The notes below the pieces were generated by a model that was given only the letters and a program-made list of their open reading frames with translations, had not been told where the DNA came from and did not search any database. From Kribbella pittospori (GTDB lineage Bacteria > Actinomycetota > Actinomycetes > Propionibacteriales > Kribbellaceae), in the NCBI RefSeq assembly GCF_004331465.1, contig NZ_SJKB01000007.1, positions 124,001 to 188,000 on the forward strand: DNA of 64,000 nucleotides, given 5' to 3'. Positions 16,219 to 24,481 of this stretch are shown here, piece after piece. Position 1 is the stretch's first letter, and every line of letters starts with the position of its first letter. A program made the position numbers and the translations under genes.

Positions 16219-17382
16219 ATGTCTGGTTCCGCGACACCCGATGTGGTGGTCGTCGGCGCGGGCATGGTCGGCGCGGCCTGTGCCGAGGCGCTCTCCGCCG
16301 CGGGCATGCGGGTGCTGGTGATCGATCGCGACGGGCCGGCCGCCGGTACGACGGCCTCCGGTGAGGGCAACGTGCTGGTCTCGGACAAGGAGCCCGGGCC
16401 TGAGCTCGAGATGGCGATCGCCTCGCGGGCCGAGTGGGACGTCGTACTGTCCCGGCTGCCGGAGCGGGTCGCCGACGTCGAGTGGGAGACCAAGGGCGGG
16501 GTCGTGGTGGCGACGGCCGATCCCGAGCCGCTGAAGGCGTTCGCGGCCAAGCAGCGGGCGGCCGGGGTGGATGCTCGCGTGATCACGCGCGAGGAGGTCT
16601 TCGAGCTGGAGCCCCTGCTGACTCCTCGGGTGACGGTCGGGGTGCACTATCCGGACGACGCGCAGGTGCAACCGGTGCTCGCGGCAACGGCTTTGCTCGC
16701 GGCCGTCCGGGATCGCGGTGGTGAGATGCGCTCGGGGGTGACGGCGCGGGCGGTGCGGCGCTCGGCGCAGGGGCGGGTTGTCGGGGTCGAGACCGATGAC
16801 GGTGTGATCGCGTGTCGCGCCGTACTCAATGCTTGTGGGCCGTGGGCCGGGTCGTTCAGTGCTGATGCGGGTGCGCCGATTCAGGTGCTGCCTCGGCGGG
16901 GGGTGATCCTGGTGACTGCGCCGCTGCCGGAATGCGTTCGGCACAAGGTGTACGACGCGGACTACGTCGGCGCGGTCGGGAGTGGGGACGCCGAGCTGCA
17001 GACGTCGACGGTGGTGGAATCGACGCGGTCCGGGACTGTTCTGATCGGTTCTAGTCGCGAACGGATCGGGTTCGACGACTCTCTTCGGGTGAAGGTGCTG
17101 CGTGAGCTGGCCGCGAAGGCGGTTGGGCTGTTCCCCTTCCTGGGCGACGTGCCGGTGATGCGGGCGTATGGCGGGTTCCGTCCTTATGCGCCGGATCATC
17201 TGCCGGTGATCGGGCCGGACCCTCGCACGCCGGGTCTGTGGCATGCGACTGGTCATGAAGGTGCGGGCATCGGGCTCGCGCCGTCGACCGGCCGGTTGAT
17301 CACCGAGCTCTTCCTCGGTCTGGCTCCGCACGTCGATCCCGATCCGTTCCGCGTCGACCGTCCGGCGGTGCTCGCCTCGTGA
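16219..17382 (+). CDS. FAD-dependent oxidoreductase; D-hydroxyproline dehydrogenase beta-like subunit
   Basis: A 387-residue DAO-fold flavoprotein. The FAD-binding Rossmann motif VVVGAGMVGAACAEAL is at residues 9-24. The C-terminal FAD contacts are GGFRPYAPDHLPVIGP and HATGHEGAGIGLAPSTG. In the 4-hydroxyproline pathway the epimerised cis-4-hydroxy-D-proline is oxidised to pyrroline-4-hydroxy-2-carboxylate by a multi-subunit flavoprotein whose catalytic subunit has this fold. The next gene encodes the remaining subunits as a fusion and overlaps this one by 4 bp. CGGAGGG precedes the ATG. A sarcosine oxidase-type role is the alternative, but the downstream epimerase and deaminase decide for hydroxyproline. 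Confidence 0.82.
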   Translation: MSGSATPDVVVVGAGMVGAACAEALSAAGMRVLVIDRDGPAAGTTASGEGNVLVSDKEPGPELEMAIASRAEWDVVLSRLPERVADVEWETKGGVVVATADPEPLKAFAAKQRAAGVDARVITREEVFELEPLLTPRVTVGVHYPDDAQVQPVLAATALLAAVRDRGGEMRSGVTARAVRRSAQGRVVGVETDDGVIACRAVLNACGPWAGSFSADAGAPIQVLPRRGVILVTAPLPECVRHKVYDADYVGAVGSGDAELQTSTVVESTRSGTVLIGSSRERIGFDDSLRVKVLRELAAKAVGLFPFLGDVPVMRAYGGFRPYAPDHLPVIGPDPRTPGLWHATGHEGAGIGLAPSTGRLITELFLGLAPHVDPDPFRVDRPAVLAS

Positions 17383-19211
17383 CCGCCTACCTCCGCCCCC
17401 GCGAAGGAGACCCCGCCCGAGTCGGTACGCCGACCCCCGTCAACATCACCGTGGACGGCGAACCGGTCACCGCCCTAGCCGGCCAGACAGTCGCCGCGGC
17501 CCTCCTCGCCACCGGCCGAGACACCTGGCGAACCACCCGCCTCGCCGCCCGCCCCCGCGGCGTCTTCTGCGGCATCGGCGCCTGCCAAGACTGCCTGGTC
17601 ATAGTCAACGGCACCCCCGACATCCGAGCCTGCCAACGCACAGTCGAACCCGGAGACGCGATCGCAATGCAGACCGGCGCCGTCCTACCTCAACCCGCAG
17701 ACGGGCAGCGGGCAGGCGGGACGTCAGCCGCCTCCGACCTGCAGCCTCCGGCGGATCTGGCACCGGCGCCCACCCACCCCGCTTCTACCCCGCGGATGGC
17801 TGACGTGGTCGTGGTGGGGGCCGGGCCGGCGGGAATCGCCGCAGCTCTGGCGGCTGCGGACGGTGGTGCGTCGGTGACGTTGATTGACACCGGGCGGAGC
17901 GTGGGCGGCCAGTTCAACCGGCAACTGCCCGCGGAGTTCCAAGCACGACGGGCCGGCCGGTTGCAGCACGGCTGGAAGGGATTCGCCTCACAGCGGGATC
18001 GGTTGGCGGCGCACGAGCGGATCACACATCTCGCGGAGACCTCCGTGTGGGCAATGGAAGGCCTCCGACTATGGGTGCAACAAGGACCAGCAGACAGCGT
18101 CGGACGAGAGGTCTTCGCAGTTGACGCCAAGGCAATCGTCCTAGCCACAGGCGCATACGATCGCGTACTTCCCTTCCCTGGGTGGGATCTGCCAGGCGTC
18201 TACAGCGCCGGCGCAGCACAAGCACTGGCCAAGGGACAACGCATCTCCGTCGGCAAACGCGTACTCGTCGCAGGCACCGGCCCATTCCTCCTACCGGTAG
18301 CAGAGTCCCTCATCGGAGTAGGCGCCGAGGTAGTCGAGCTACTCGAAGCCAACACCCTGCGAACCGTCCGCCGAGGCTGGCTCACCAACCCACTAGTTGC
18401 CTCCAGCAAATTCCTCGAAGCCCTTGGGTACGGCGCCCTCCTGGCGAAGCACCGAATTCCGCTCCGGCACGGCTGGACCGTAGTCGCCGCCCACGGCACC
18501 AATCACCTGGAAGCCGTCACCGTCGTGCGACTGGACGACTCATGGCACCCGATCCCAGGCTCCGAACGACGCATCGAGGTCGACGCCGTATGTCTCGGCT
18601 TCGGCTTCACCGTCCCACTCGAACTCGCAGTCTCCGCCCGCTGCAAACTCACAACCGGTCCCGACGGCGGCCCAGCAGTCGTAGTCGACCCCCACCAGGA
18701 AACCACCACTCCAGGTGTATTCGCAGCCGGCGAGCTCACCGGAATCGGCGGCGCCGACCTAGCCGCCGCCGAAGGCCAGGTAGCCGGCACAGCCGCCGCC
18801 CACCACGCGGAAGCCAGCACGCCCCGACCGCCCAGTCCCCGCACAACCACACACCACGTGGACGCGGTGGAGGTGCGGGAGGGCGTGGTGCGGGGGCGGC
18901 GGTTTGCGGAGGTGTTGGCGCGGGCTTATCCGGTGCGGGACGGGTGGCGAGCGTGGAGTACGACGGAGACCGTTGTGTGCCGGTGTGAAGAAGTCACGCG
19001 CGGAGAGATCGAAGCGGCTGTGACTGGACGTGGTGTGCAGGACGGCCGGGCGCTGAAGCTCAGCAGCCGGGCCGGGCTGGGGATGTGTCAGGGACGGGTC
19101 TGTTCGCGGACCGTCGGTGCGCTGGTTGGTGCACCGGAATCATCGATGAAACGACCGATCGCCGTGCCGGTGAGGCTGCGGGATCTGGCAGAGGCTCAGG
19201 AGGATCTGTGA
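17379..19211 (+). CDS. D-hydroxyproline dehydrogenase, fused [2Fe-2S] (gamma) and FAD/NAD(P) (alpha) subunits
   Basis: A 610-residue fusion. Residues about 20-100 are a [2Fe-2S] ferredoxin-like domain with Cys64, Cys69, Cys72 and Cys85 (FCGIGACQDC plus a later C). From Met140 a pyridine-nucleotide-disulfide oxidoreductase begins with VVVVGAGPAGIAAALA, a second nucleotide site VLVAGTGPFLLPVAESL near 294, and a C-terminal BFD-like iron-sulfur domain with CRCEE near 533 and CQGRVC near 569. In characterised relatives these are separate subunits next to the DAO-fold subunit. It overlaps the upstream and downstream genes by 4 bp, so the proteins are made in balance. Electrons probably pass from the beta-like subunit through FeS to an acceptor. 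Confidence 0.8.
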   Translation: MTAYLRPREGDPARVGTPTPVNITVDGEPVTALAGQTVAAALLATGRDTWRTTRLAARPRGVFCGIGACQDCLVIVNGTPDIRACQRTVEPGDAIAMQTGAVLPQPADGQRAGGTSAASDLQPPADLAPAPTHPASTPRMADVVVVGAGPAGIAAALAAADGGASVTLIDTGRSVGGQFNRQLPAEFQARRAGRLQHGWKGFASQRDRLAAHERITHLAETSVWAMEGLRLWVQQGPADSVGREVFAVDAKAIVLATGAYDRVLPFPGWDLPGVYSAGAAQALAKGQRISVGKRVLVAGTGPFLLPVAESLIGVGAEVVELLEANTLRTVRRGWLTNPLVASSKFLEALGYGALLAKHRIPLRHGWTVVAAHGTNHLEAVTVVRLDDSWHPIPGSERRIEVDAVCLGFGFTVPLELAVSARCKLTTGPDGGPAVVVDPHQETTTPGVFAAGELTGIGGADLAAAEGQVAGTAAAHHAEASTPRPPSPRTTTHHVDAVEVREGVVRGRRFAEVLARAYPVRDGWRAWSTTETVVCRCEEVTRGEIEAAVTGRGVQDGRALKLSSRAGLGMCQGRVCSRTVGALVGAPESSMKRPIAVPVRLRDLAEAQEDL

Positions 19212-20110
19212 CCGAGAAGTTGGAAGGCGTGATCGTTGCCACCGCGTTGCCGTACGCCGAGGACGCGTCGGCGCCGGCAGGTTTGCGTCCGGACCTGGAC
19301 AAGTACGCCGAGCACTGCCGGTGGCTGGTCGACAACGGCTGCCGCGGAGTGGGCCCGAACGGCTCCCTCGGCGAGTACTCGTCGCTGACGGATGACGAGC
19401 GCCGAGCCGTCGCCCGTACCGCGATCGAGGCCGTCGGCAACGATGGCATCGTGGTGGTCGGTGTCCACGGCGTCGGCGCACACCAGGCCCGCGCGTGGGC
19501 GGAGAAGGCGGCCGAGGACGGTGCAACCGGCGTACTCTGCCTGCCGCCGACCATGTACCGCGCGAACCGTGGCGAGGTGATCCACCACTTCACCGAGGTC
19601 GCCAAGGCCGGCCTGCCGGTGATGGTCTACAACAACCCGCACGACACCAAGGTCGACCTGACCCCGGACCTGCTGGGCGAGATCGCCCAGATCGAGAACA
19701 TCGTCGCGGTCAAGGAGTTCTCCGGCGACGTCCGCCGGATCCTCGAGATCCGCGAGCTCGCGCCGGACCTGGCCGTCATCGCCGGCGCCGACGACCTGAC
19801 CCTCGAGGCCCTGCTGATGGGCGCGACCGGCTGGTTCGCCGGATTCCCGAACGTGTTCCCGAAGGAATCGGTCCGCTTGTTCGACCTCGCCGTACAAGGC
19901 AAGCTGGAAGAGGCGCGGGCGTTGTACGAGCCGCTGGTCGCCGCATTCCGGTGGGACTCGCGGACCGAGTTCGTCCAGGCGATCAAGTACGGCATGGACT
20001 ACGTCGGCCGGTACGGCGGTCCGAGCCGCCCGCCGCGTGGACCCCTGGTGCCCGAGCACCTCGCCCAACTGGAGCAGGACATGAAGAAAGCAGTGGAGTC
20101 GCTGCGATGA
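19208..20110 (+). CDS. Pyrroline-4-hydroxy-2-carboxylate deaminase (dihydrodipicolinate synthase family)
   Basis: A 300-residue class I aldolase-like lyase. The Schiff-base lysine is Lys169 in VAVKEFSGD, the active-site tyrosine is Tyr141 in MVYNNP, and NGSLGEYSSL matches the family GxxGE loop. In the hydroxyproline pathway this family converts pyrroline-4-hydroxy-2-carboxylate to 2-oxoglutarate semialdehyde with loss of ammonia. The GTG start at 19208 overlaps the previous stop, and its own stop overlaps the ATG of the epimerase gene. Other DHDPS-family lyases look similar; the operon decides the call. Confidence 0.82.
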   Translation: MTEKLEGVIVATALPYAEDASAPAGLRPDLDKYAEHCRWLVDNGCRGVGPNGSLGEYSSLTDDERRAVARTAIEAVGNDGIVVVGVHGVGAHQARAWAEKAAEDGATGVLCLPPTMYRANRGEVIHHFTEVAKAGLPVMVYNNPHDTKVDLTPDLLGEIAQIENIVAVKEFSGDVRRILEIRELAPDLAVIAGADDLTLEALLMGATGWFAGFPNVFPKESVRLFDLAVQGKLEEARALYEPLVAAFRWDSRTEFVQAIKYGMDYVGRYGGPSRPPRGPLVPEHLAQLEQDMKKAVESLR

Positions 20111-21108
20111 GGTCCGTCCGGACCATCAGTGCGATCGACTCGCACACCGAGGGAATGCCGACCCGCGTCGTCACCGGTGGGGTCGGCGTCGTCCCCGGTG
20201 CGACGATGGCGGAGCGGCGCGAGTACTTCATCAAGCACCTGGACGACCTGCGGTTGTTCCTGATGAACGAGCCGCGCGGTCACTCGGCGATGAGCGGCGC
20301 GATCCTGCAGCCGCCGACCCGCTCCGACGCGGACTGGGGCGTGCTGTACATCGAGGTGTCCGGCCTGCTGCCGATGTGCGGGCACGGCACCATCGGCGTC
20401 GCCACCGTGCTGGTGGAGTCCGGCATGGTCGAGGTGACCGAGCCGGTCACCAAGGTCCGCCTCGACACCCCGGCCGGCCTGGTCGTCGTCGACGTTGCCG
20501 TCCGCAACGGTCGGGCCGAGCACGTGACGTTGCGCAACGTTCCGTCGTACAGCCATGCACTGGACGCGACCGTCGACGTTCCGGGGCTGGGGAAGGTGAC
20601 GTACGACCTCGCGTACGGCGGCAACTTCTACGCGATCCTCCCGTTGGAGCAGCTCGGCCTCCCGTTCGACCGGGCCGAGAAGGACCGGATCCTGCAGGCC
20701 GGCCGGGACATCATGGACGCGATCAACGCGACCGACCGGCCGGTGCATCCGCTCGATCCGGGGATCAATGGGTGCAAGCATGTGCAGTTCACCGCGCCCG
20801 GTCTCGACGGTGCGGACTCGCGCAACGCGATGGCGATCCACCCAGGGTGGTTCGACCGGTCGCCGTGCGGGACGGGTACGTCGGCGCGGATGGCGCAACT
20901 GCATGCGCGCGGTGAGCTCGCGCTGAACACCGACTTCGTGAACGAGTCGTTCATCGGCACCCGCTTCACCGGACGCCTGATCGAGGAAACCACGGTCGGC
21001 CCACACCCGGCCGTCGTACCAACCGTTACCGGCCGAGCCTGGATCACCGGAACAGCCAACTACCTACTCGACCCCGACGACCCGTTCCCCGCCGGCTTCG
21101 TCCTCTAG
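20107..21108 (+). CDS. 4-hydroxyproline 2-epimerase (proline racemase family)
   Basis: A 333-residue cofactor-independent epimerase. Both catalytic cysteines are present: Cys91 in MCGHGTIG and Cys254 in DRSPCGTGTS. The hydroxyproline dehydratase branch of this family replaces the first Cys by Thr, so this is a racemase or epimerase. It converts trans-4-hydroxy-L-proline to cis-4-hydroxy-D-proline, the first step of the pathway. It is the last gene of the operon and its ATG overlaps the preceding stop. No 2-oxoglutarate-semialdehyde dehydrogenase follows; the final step must be encoded elsewhere, possibly by an aldehyde dehydrogenase such as the one at 52248. Confidence 0.87.
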   Translation: MRSVRTISAIDSHTEGMPTRVVTGGVGVVPGATMAERREYFIKHLDDLRLFLMNEPRGHSAMSGAILQPPTRSDADWGVLYIEVSGLLPMCGHGTIGVATVLVESGMVEVTEPVTKVRLDTPAGLVVVDVAVRNGRAEHVTLRNVPSYSHALDATVDVPGLGKVTYDLAYGGNFYAILPLEQLGLPFDRAEKDRILQAGRDIMDAINATDRPVHPLDPGINGCKHVQFTAPGLDGADSRNAMAIHPGWFDRSPCGTGTSARMAQLHARGELALNTDFVNESFIGTRFTGRLIEETTVGPHPAVVPTVTGRAWITGTANYLLDPDDPFPAGFVL

Positions 21109-21189
21109 CCCGGCGATCGCCTGCACACTGGGTCCACCACCTGCACGCCGGGTCTGGGTTGCCTGTCGGTCGTGGGGCGGCGTCGCCGG

Positions 21190-21540
21190 TTAGTTGAGGT
21201 GGTTCTGCCAGTCGGGCGGTACGTTGCCGCCCGGCGCCGGCTGGTCGACCGGGTGGGAGTCCGGCGGCGCGAGCGCCGGACCGTCGTAGTACTGGGACTC
21301 GCCGTAGTGCCAGAACCAGTCCTCGCCCGGCTCGAAGCTGCGCACGATCTGGTGCCCCGTCGTGGACGCGTGGGCCGACGCGTGCTGCGCGGGGGAGGAG
21401 TCACAGCACCCGATATGCCCGCACTGTGCGCACCGGCGCAGATGGAACCACCAGCCGCCGATCTCCAGGCACTCCACGCACCCGGTCCCGCTCGGCGGGA
21501 CCGTGCTGTCGATTCCCGGTGTCCCAGAACTCTCCGTCAT
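21190..21540 (-). CDS. UBP-type zinc-finger domain protein
   Basis: A 116-residue protein holding a UBP-type zinc finger. The ligands are visible as GCVECLEIGGWW, LRRCAQCGHIGCCDSS and HASAHASTTGHQIVRSFEPG, followed by WFWHYGES. In eukaryotes this fold binds ubiquitin C-termini; in actinobacteria it occurs as a small stand-alone protein of unknown role. The ATG at 21540 (MTESSG) is preferred over a longer frame from 21594. It is convergent with the hydroxyproline operon and runs in the same direction as the HD gene 67 bp upstream. Confidence 0.8.
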   Translation of the reverse strand: MTESSGTPGIDSTVPPSGTGCVECLEIGGWWFHLRRCAQCGHIGCCDSSPAQHASAHASTTGHQIVRSFEPGEDWFWHYGESQYYDGPALAPPDSHPVDQPAPGGNVPPDWQNHLN

Positions 21541-21607
21541 ACCGCACATCCTCGCCTGCGCACCGCCCCCAAACAAGCAGCCCCAACAGCGCAACGCGTC
21601 GCCGGCT

Positions 21608-22246
21608 CTACTCGGGCCAGTCGGAGTTCTTGATCACGTCGACGAAGTCGCCGCGGTGGAAACCGGGGACGAAATGTTCGAGGACGTCGGCCTTGACGTT
21701 CCCGAAGGTCGTCTCCGGCCGGTCCTTGATGCCGTCCGTGAACGCGGCCAGGATCCGGTTCTTGAAGTCCGGCCGCGGATGCGCCGCGACCACGGCCGCC
21801 CGCTGCTCGTCGGTCACTGTCCGATAACCGATGCCGAGGACATCCAGTTCCACCCCGCGGGTGACGAGCGCGATCTCGGCCGCCATGTGCAACGGGATCT
21901 CCGGGGTCGTGTGCAGAGCGATGCCGGTCCAGACCCGATCGGCAGGCTCGCCGGTGACGCCGTGGGCGTGCAGGAAGCGACGCGCTTGGTCGGCGCCGTC
22001 GATCTCGAACCGCTGGTCGGTACGACGGAACCGGTCGGTCAGACCGAGGTCGTGGAACATCGCGCCGACGTACAGCAACTCCGGATCGAACTCGAGGCCC
22101 TGCTCCCGGCCGCGCAACGCACCGAACAGGAAGACCCGGCGCGAATGATCGAACAGCAGCGGCGACGCCACCTCACGAACCAGTTCGGTCGCCTCGCGGG
22201 CCAGGGCGCTGTCCGGGATCCGTACCCCGGCGATCTCTTCACTCAT
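21608..22246 (-). CDS. HD domain-containing phosphohydrolase
   Basis: A 212-residue HD-domain protein. The metal-ligand set is seen as FDHSRRVFLFG, then VGAMFHDLGL (the HD pair) and WTGIALHTTPEIP further on. Such domains hydrolyse nucleotides or cyanamide-like compounds; the substrate is not readable. The ATG at 22246 is chosen, since a longer frame to 22351 overlaps the divergent GlxA-type gene. The 68-bp intergenic region must carry both promoters. Confidence 0.8.
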   Translation of the reverse strand: MSEEIAGVRIPDSALAREATELVREVASPLLFDHSRRVFLFGALRGREQGLEFDPELLYVGAMFHDLGLTDRFRRTDQRFEIDGADQARRFLHAHGVTGEPADRVWTGIALHTTPEIPLHMAAEIALVTRGVELDVLGIGYRTVTDEQRAAVVAAHPRPDFKNRILAAFTDGIKDRPETTFGNVKADVLEHFVPGFHRGDFVDVIKNSDWPE

Positions 22247-22314
22247 CGTCGTTCTGCCTTCCTGATGTGCCTCGTCTGTGCGTCCAGACTCGCCGGAGTG
22301 GCTACGCTGGTGCC

Positions 22315-23292
22315 ATGTCCAGAACGCCACATGAACCACAGATTCGGACACACCGGATCGCTCTCGTGGTGTTTGACGGCGTGACCCTCCTCGACGTCAG
22401 CGGCCCGCTCGAAGTCCTTCACCAGGCGAACCGCAACGGCGCCCGGTACGAGTCGAGCCTCGTCTCCCCCGGAGGCGGAGACATCGCGACGTCGTCCGGC
22501 CCGACCCTCGCCGCCACCACGGCAGCAGCCGGGGCAGGTCCCTTCGACACGGTGATGGTCGCGGGAGCCGACCACCTGGTCGATCGAGTGCCCGACGACC
22601 TCCTCGCGGCGGTCCGCGCTCTCGCGGATCGGGCCGGCCGGGTGGCGTCCGTCTGCACAGGTGCCTTCGTCCTCGCAGGACTCGGCCTCCTGGATGGCCG
22701 TAGCGCGACGACCCATTGGCGTCATGCCCAGACCCTCGCGCGCCGCTATCCGTCAGTACGTGTCGAACCGGATGCGCTACACATCCACGACGACCGGTAC
22801 GTGACCTCCGCTGGCATCAGCGCCGGCATCGACCTGACTCTCGCCCTCGTCGAGGCGGACCACGGCGCAAAGGTCGCTCGCGAGATCGCCCGGGAGCTCG
22901 TCGTCTTCATGCAACGACCAGGCGGTCAATCCCAGTTCTCCACAGCGATCGCAACCCCGCCACCTCGCAGCGATCCACTCCGAGCGGTGACCGAGTCTGT
23001 GGTCGCCGACCCCGCCGCTGACCACAGCCTGCCCGCACTGGCTGCGTCGGCTGCCCTCAGTCCGCGGCACCTGACTCGCCTGTTCCAGACCGACCTCGAC
23101 ACCACGCCGGCCCGGTGGGTCGAACGTGTACGCCTCGACCGCGCCCAGCAACTCCTCCTCGACGGCCACAGCATCACCTCGGCCGCCCGGCTGAGCGGCC
23201 TCGGCAGCGACGAAACCCTCCGTCGAGCCTTCGCCAGGCACCTGGGCACGACCCCCACCGAATACCTCCGCCGCTTCCGCGCAGCCCGCTGA
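22315..23292 (+). CDS. GlxA-type AraC family regulator with DJ-1/PfpI domain
   Basis: A 325-residue two-domain activator. The N-terminal DJ-1/PfpI amidotransferase-like domain (about 10-190) starts VVFDGVTLLDVSGPLEVL and has the elbow cysteine in SVCTGAFVLAGLGLLDGR. The C-terminal AraC domain carries two HTHs (LPALAASAALSPRHLTRLFQ and SITSAARLSGLGSDETLRR) and ends EYLRRFRAAR. Other members respond to metabolites such as betaine or cyanamide-like compounds; the ligand here is unknown. It diverges from the HD gene and is 56 bp upstream of the VOC gene, both likely targets. Confidence 0.88.
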   Translation: MSRTPHEPQIRTHRIALVVFDGVTLLDVSGPLEVLHQANRNGARYESSLVSPGGGDIATSSGPTLAATTAAAGAGPFDTVMVAGADHLVDRVPDDLLAAVRALADRAGRVASVCTGAFVLAGLGLLDGRSATTHWRHAQTLARRYPSVRVEPDALHIHDDRYVTSAGISAGIDLTLALVEADHGAKVAREIARELVVFMQRPGGQSQFSTAIATPPPRSDPLRAVTESVVADPAADHSLPALAASAALSPRHLTRLFQTDLDTTPARWVERVRLDRAQQLLLDGHSITSAARLSGLGSDETLRRAFARHLGTTPTEYLRRFRAAR

Positions 23293-23348
23293 CGGGTGAT
23301 TCAAGAAGAGGACACAAGCTGTCCGCTTCCTGCTGCAGACTCGGAGAC

Positions 23349-23858
23349 ATGACGCAGACAACGCAGCAGCTCCCCGGTGGCAAGTCGACGATCACGCCGT
23401 ACGTCGTGGTGAAAGGCGCTGCTCGCTTCCTCGACTTCGTCGAGCAGACCTTCGAGGTCCGCACCAGCCTCCGCGTCCCCAACCCCGACGGCACCATCGG
23501 CCACGCCGAGGTGACCGTAGGCCACTCCGTCCTCATGACCTTCGACGCCGCCCCGGACTGGCAGGACACCCCCAGCTTCCTCAGCGTGTACGTCGACGAC
23601 GTCGACAAGACCTACGCCCGCGCCCTCGACGCCGGCGCAACCGTCGTCACCCCTCTGATGTACTCCGGCATCACCGGCGACCGCGGTTGCCGAGTCAAAG
23701 ACCCCCTCGGCAACATCTGGTGGCTACAAACCCACCTCCAAGACGTAGACCCCACCACCCTCCCCGACCTCTTCACCAACCCAACAGAACAAGCCACCAT
23801 CCGCGAAGCTCAAGCTTCCTTCGCAAAAGAAATGCAGGACAGAATCACCAACCAGTGA
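23349..23858 (+). CDS. VOC family (glyoxalase/bleomycin-resistance-like) protein
   Basis: A 169-residue protein with a PhnB/YdcL-like VOC fold: TPYVVVKGAARFLDFVEQTF, VTVGHSVLMTFDA and FLSVYVDDVDKTYARALDAG, then KDPLGNIWWLQTH, where metal-ligand residues are expected. A C-terminal helix (TEQATIREAQASFAKEMQ) is added. The function is unknown. It lies downstream of the GlxA-type gene in the same direction and ends 3 bp from the convergent TetR stop. Confidence 0.8.
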   Translation: MTQTTQQLPGGKSTITPYVVVKGAARFLDFVEQTFEVRTSLRVPNPDGTIGHAEVTVGHSVLMTFDAAPDWQDTPSFLSVYVDDVDKTYARALDAGATVVTPLMYSGITGDRGCRVKDPLGNIWWLQTHLQDVDPTTLPDLFTNPTEQATIREAQASFAKEMQDRITNQ

Positions 23859-23861
23859 GCT

Positions 23862-24434
23862 TCAGCGGTTGGTTTGGGTGGTGATGTGTTTGAAGAGGGC
23901 TGGGTGGATTCGGGTGCGTACGCCGTTGGACCACGGTTCGTCCAGGTCGGTGATGTCGAGGGCGGCGACGTTGTTCAGGAGCATGCCGTAGGCGAGGAAG
24001 GACTTCACTGTGACGGGGTCCAGGCCGGTGGTGTCGGCGACTGTGTTCCACATGTGGGCGAGGCGGGCCCGGACGAGGTCGCGGACGTCGGGGTCTCCGC
24101 AGGCGGCGAAGCCTTGGAGTTGGAGCAGGAGGGTGGTGCGGTCGGCGAGTAGTTCGTAGTACTGCGAACCCATCAGCGTCAGCGCATCAAGGCCTTGCTC
24201 GCCGTCGGCGGCTTGGGACATGCCGTCGCTGAAGCGATCGAAGGCTGCGCCGACCAGTTCCAGGAACAGGGCCTTCTTGGTCCCGAACATCCGAAAGACG
24301 TACGCCTGCGTGATGCCGGCCTCGCGGGCGATCGCCTCGATCGACGCACCGTGAAGGCCATGATCCGCGAACTCACGCGCGGCGATCCCCAAGAGCTGGG
24401 ATCGCCGCTCCGATCCCCTCATGCGTGCAGCCAT
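23862..24434 (-). CDS. TetR family transcriptional regulator
   Basis: A 190-residue TetR repressor. The HTH is in ASIEAIAREAGITQAYVFRM (about 30-49), followed by FGTKKALFLELV; the C-terminal helical ligand domain ends NGVRTRIHPALFKHI. The ATG at 24434 lies 10 bp from a 21-bp palindromic operator. It is divergent from a methyltransferase gene that starts 16 bp beyond that operator, so it probably represses both. Some relatives control drug efflux; no pump is nearby. Confidence 0.87.
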   Translation of the reverse strand: MAARMRGSERRSQLLGIAAREFADHGLHGASIEAIAREAGITQAYVFRMFGTKKALFLELVGAAFDRFSDGMSQAADGEQGLDALTLMGSQYYELLADRTTLLLQLQGFAACGDPDVRDLVRARLAHMWNTVADTTGLDPVTVKSFLAYGMLLNNVAALDITDLDEPWSNGVRTRIHPALFKHITTQTNR

Positions 24435-24444
24435 GGTGGTTAGG

Positions 24445-24465
24445 TTACTAGTTACTAACTACTAA
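24445..24465. promoter_or_regulatory. 21-bp TetR operator between divergent genes
   Basis: The element runs from TTACTAG through a central TAGTTACTAACTA to CTACTAA. It equals its reverse complement at 18 of 21 positions; the three exceptions are the central base and two positions exactly 7 bp either side. It can also be read as three 7-bp steps of TACTA/TAGTT. It fills the space between the TetR gene and the methyltransferase gene. Confidence 0.65.
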
Positions 24466-24481
24466 CTTGTACTGTGGTGAG

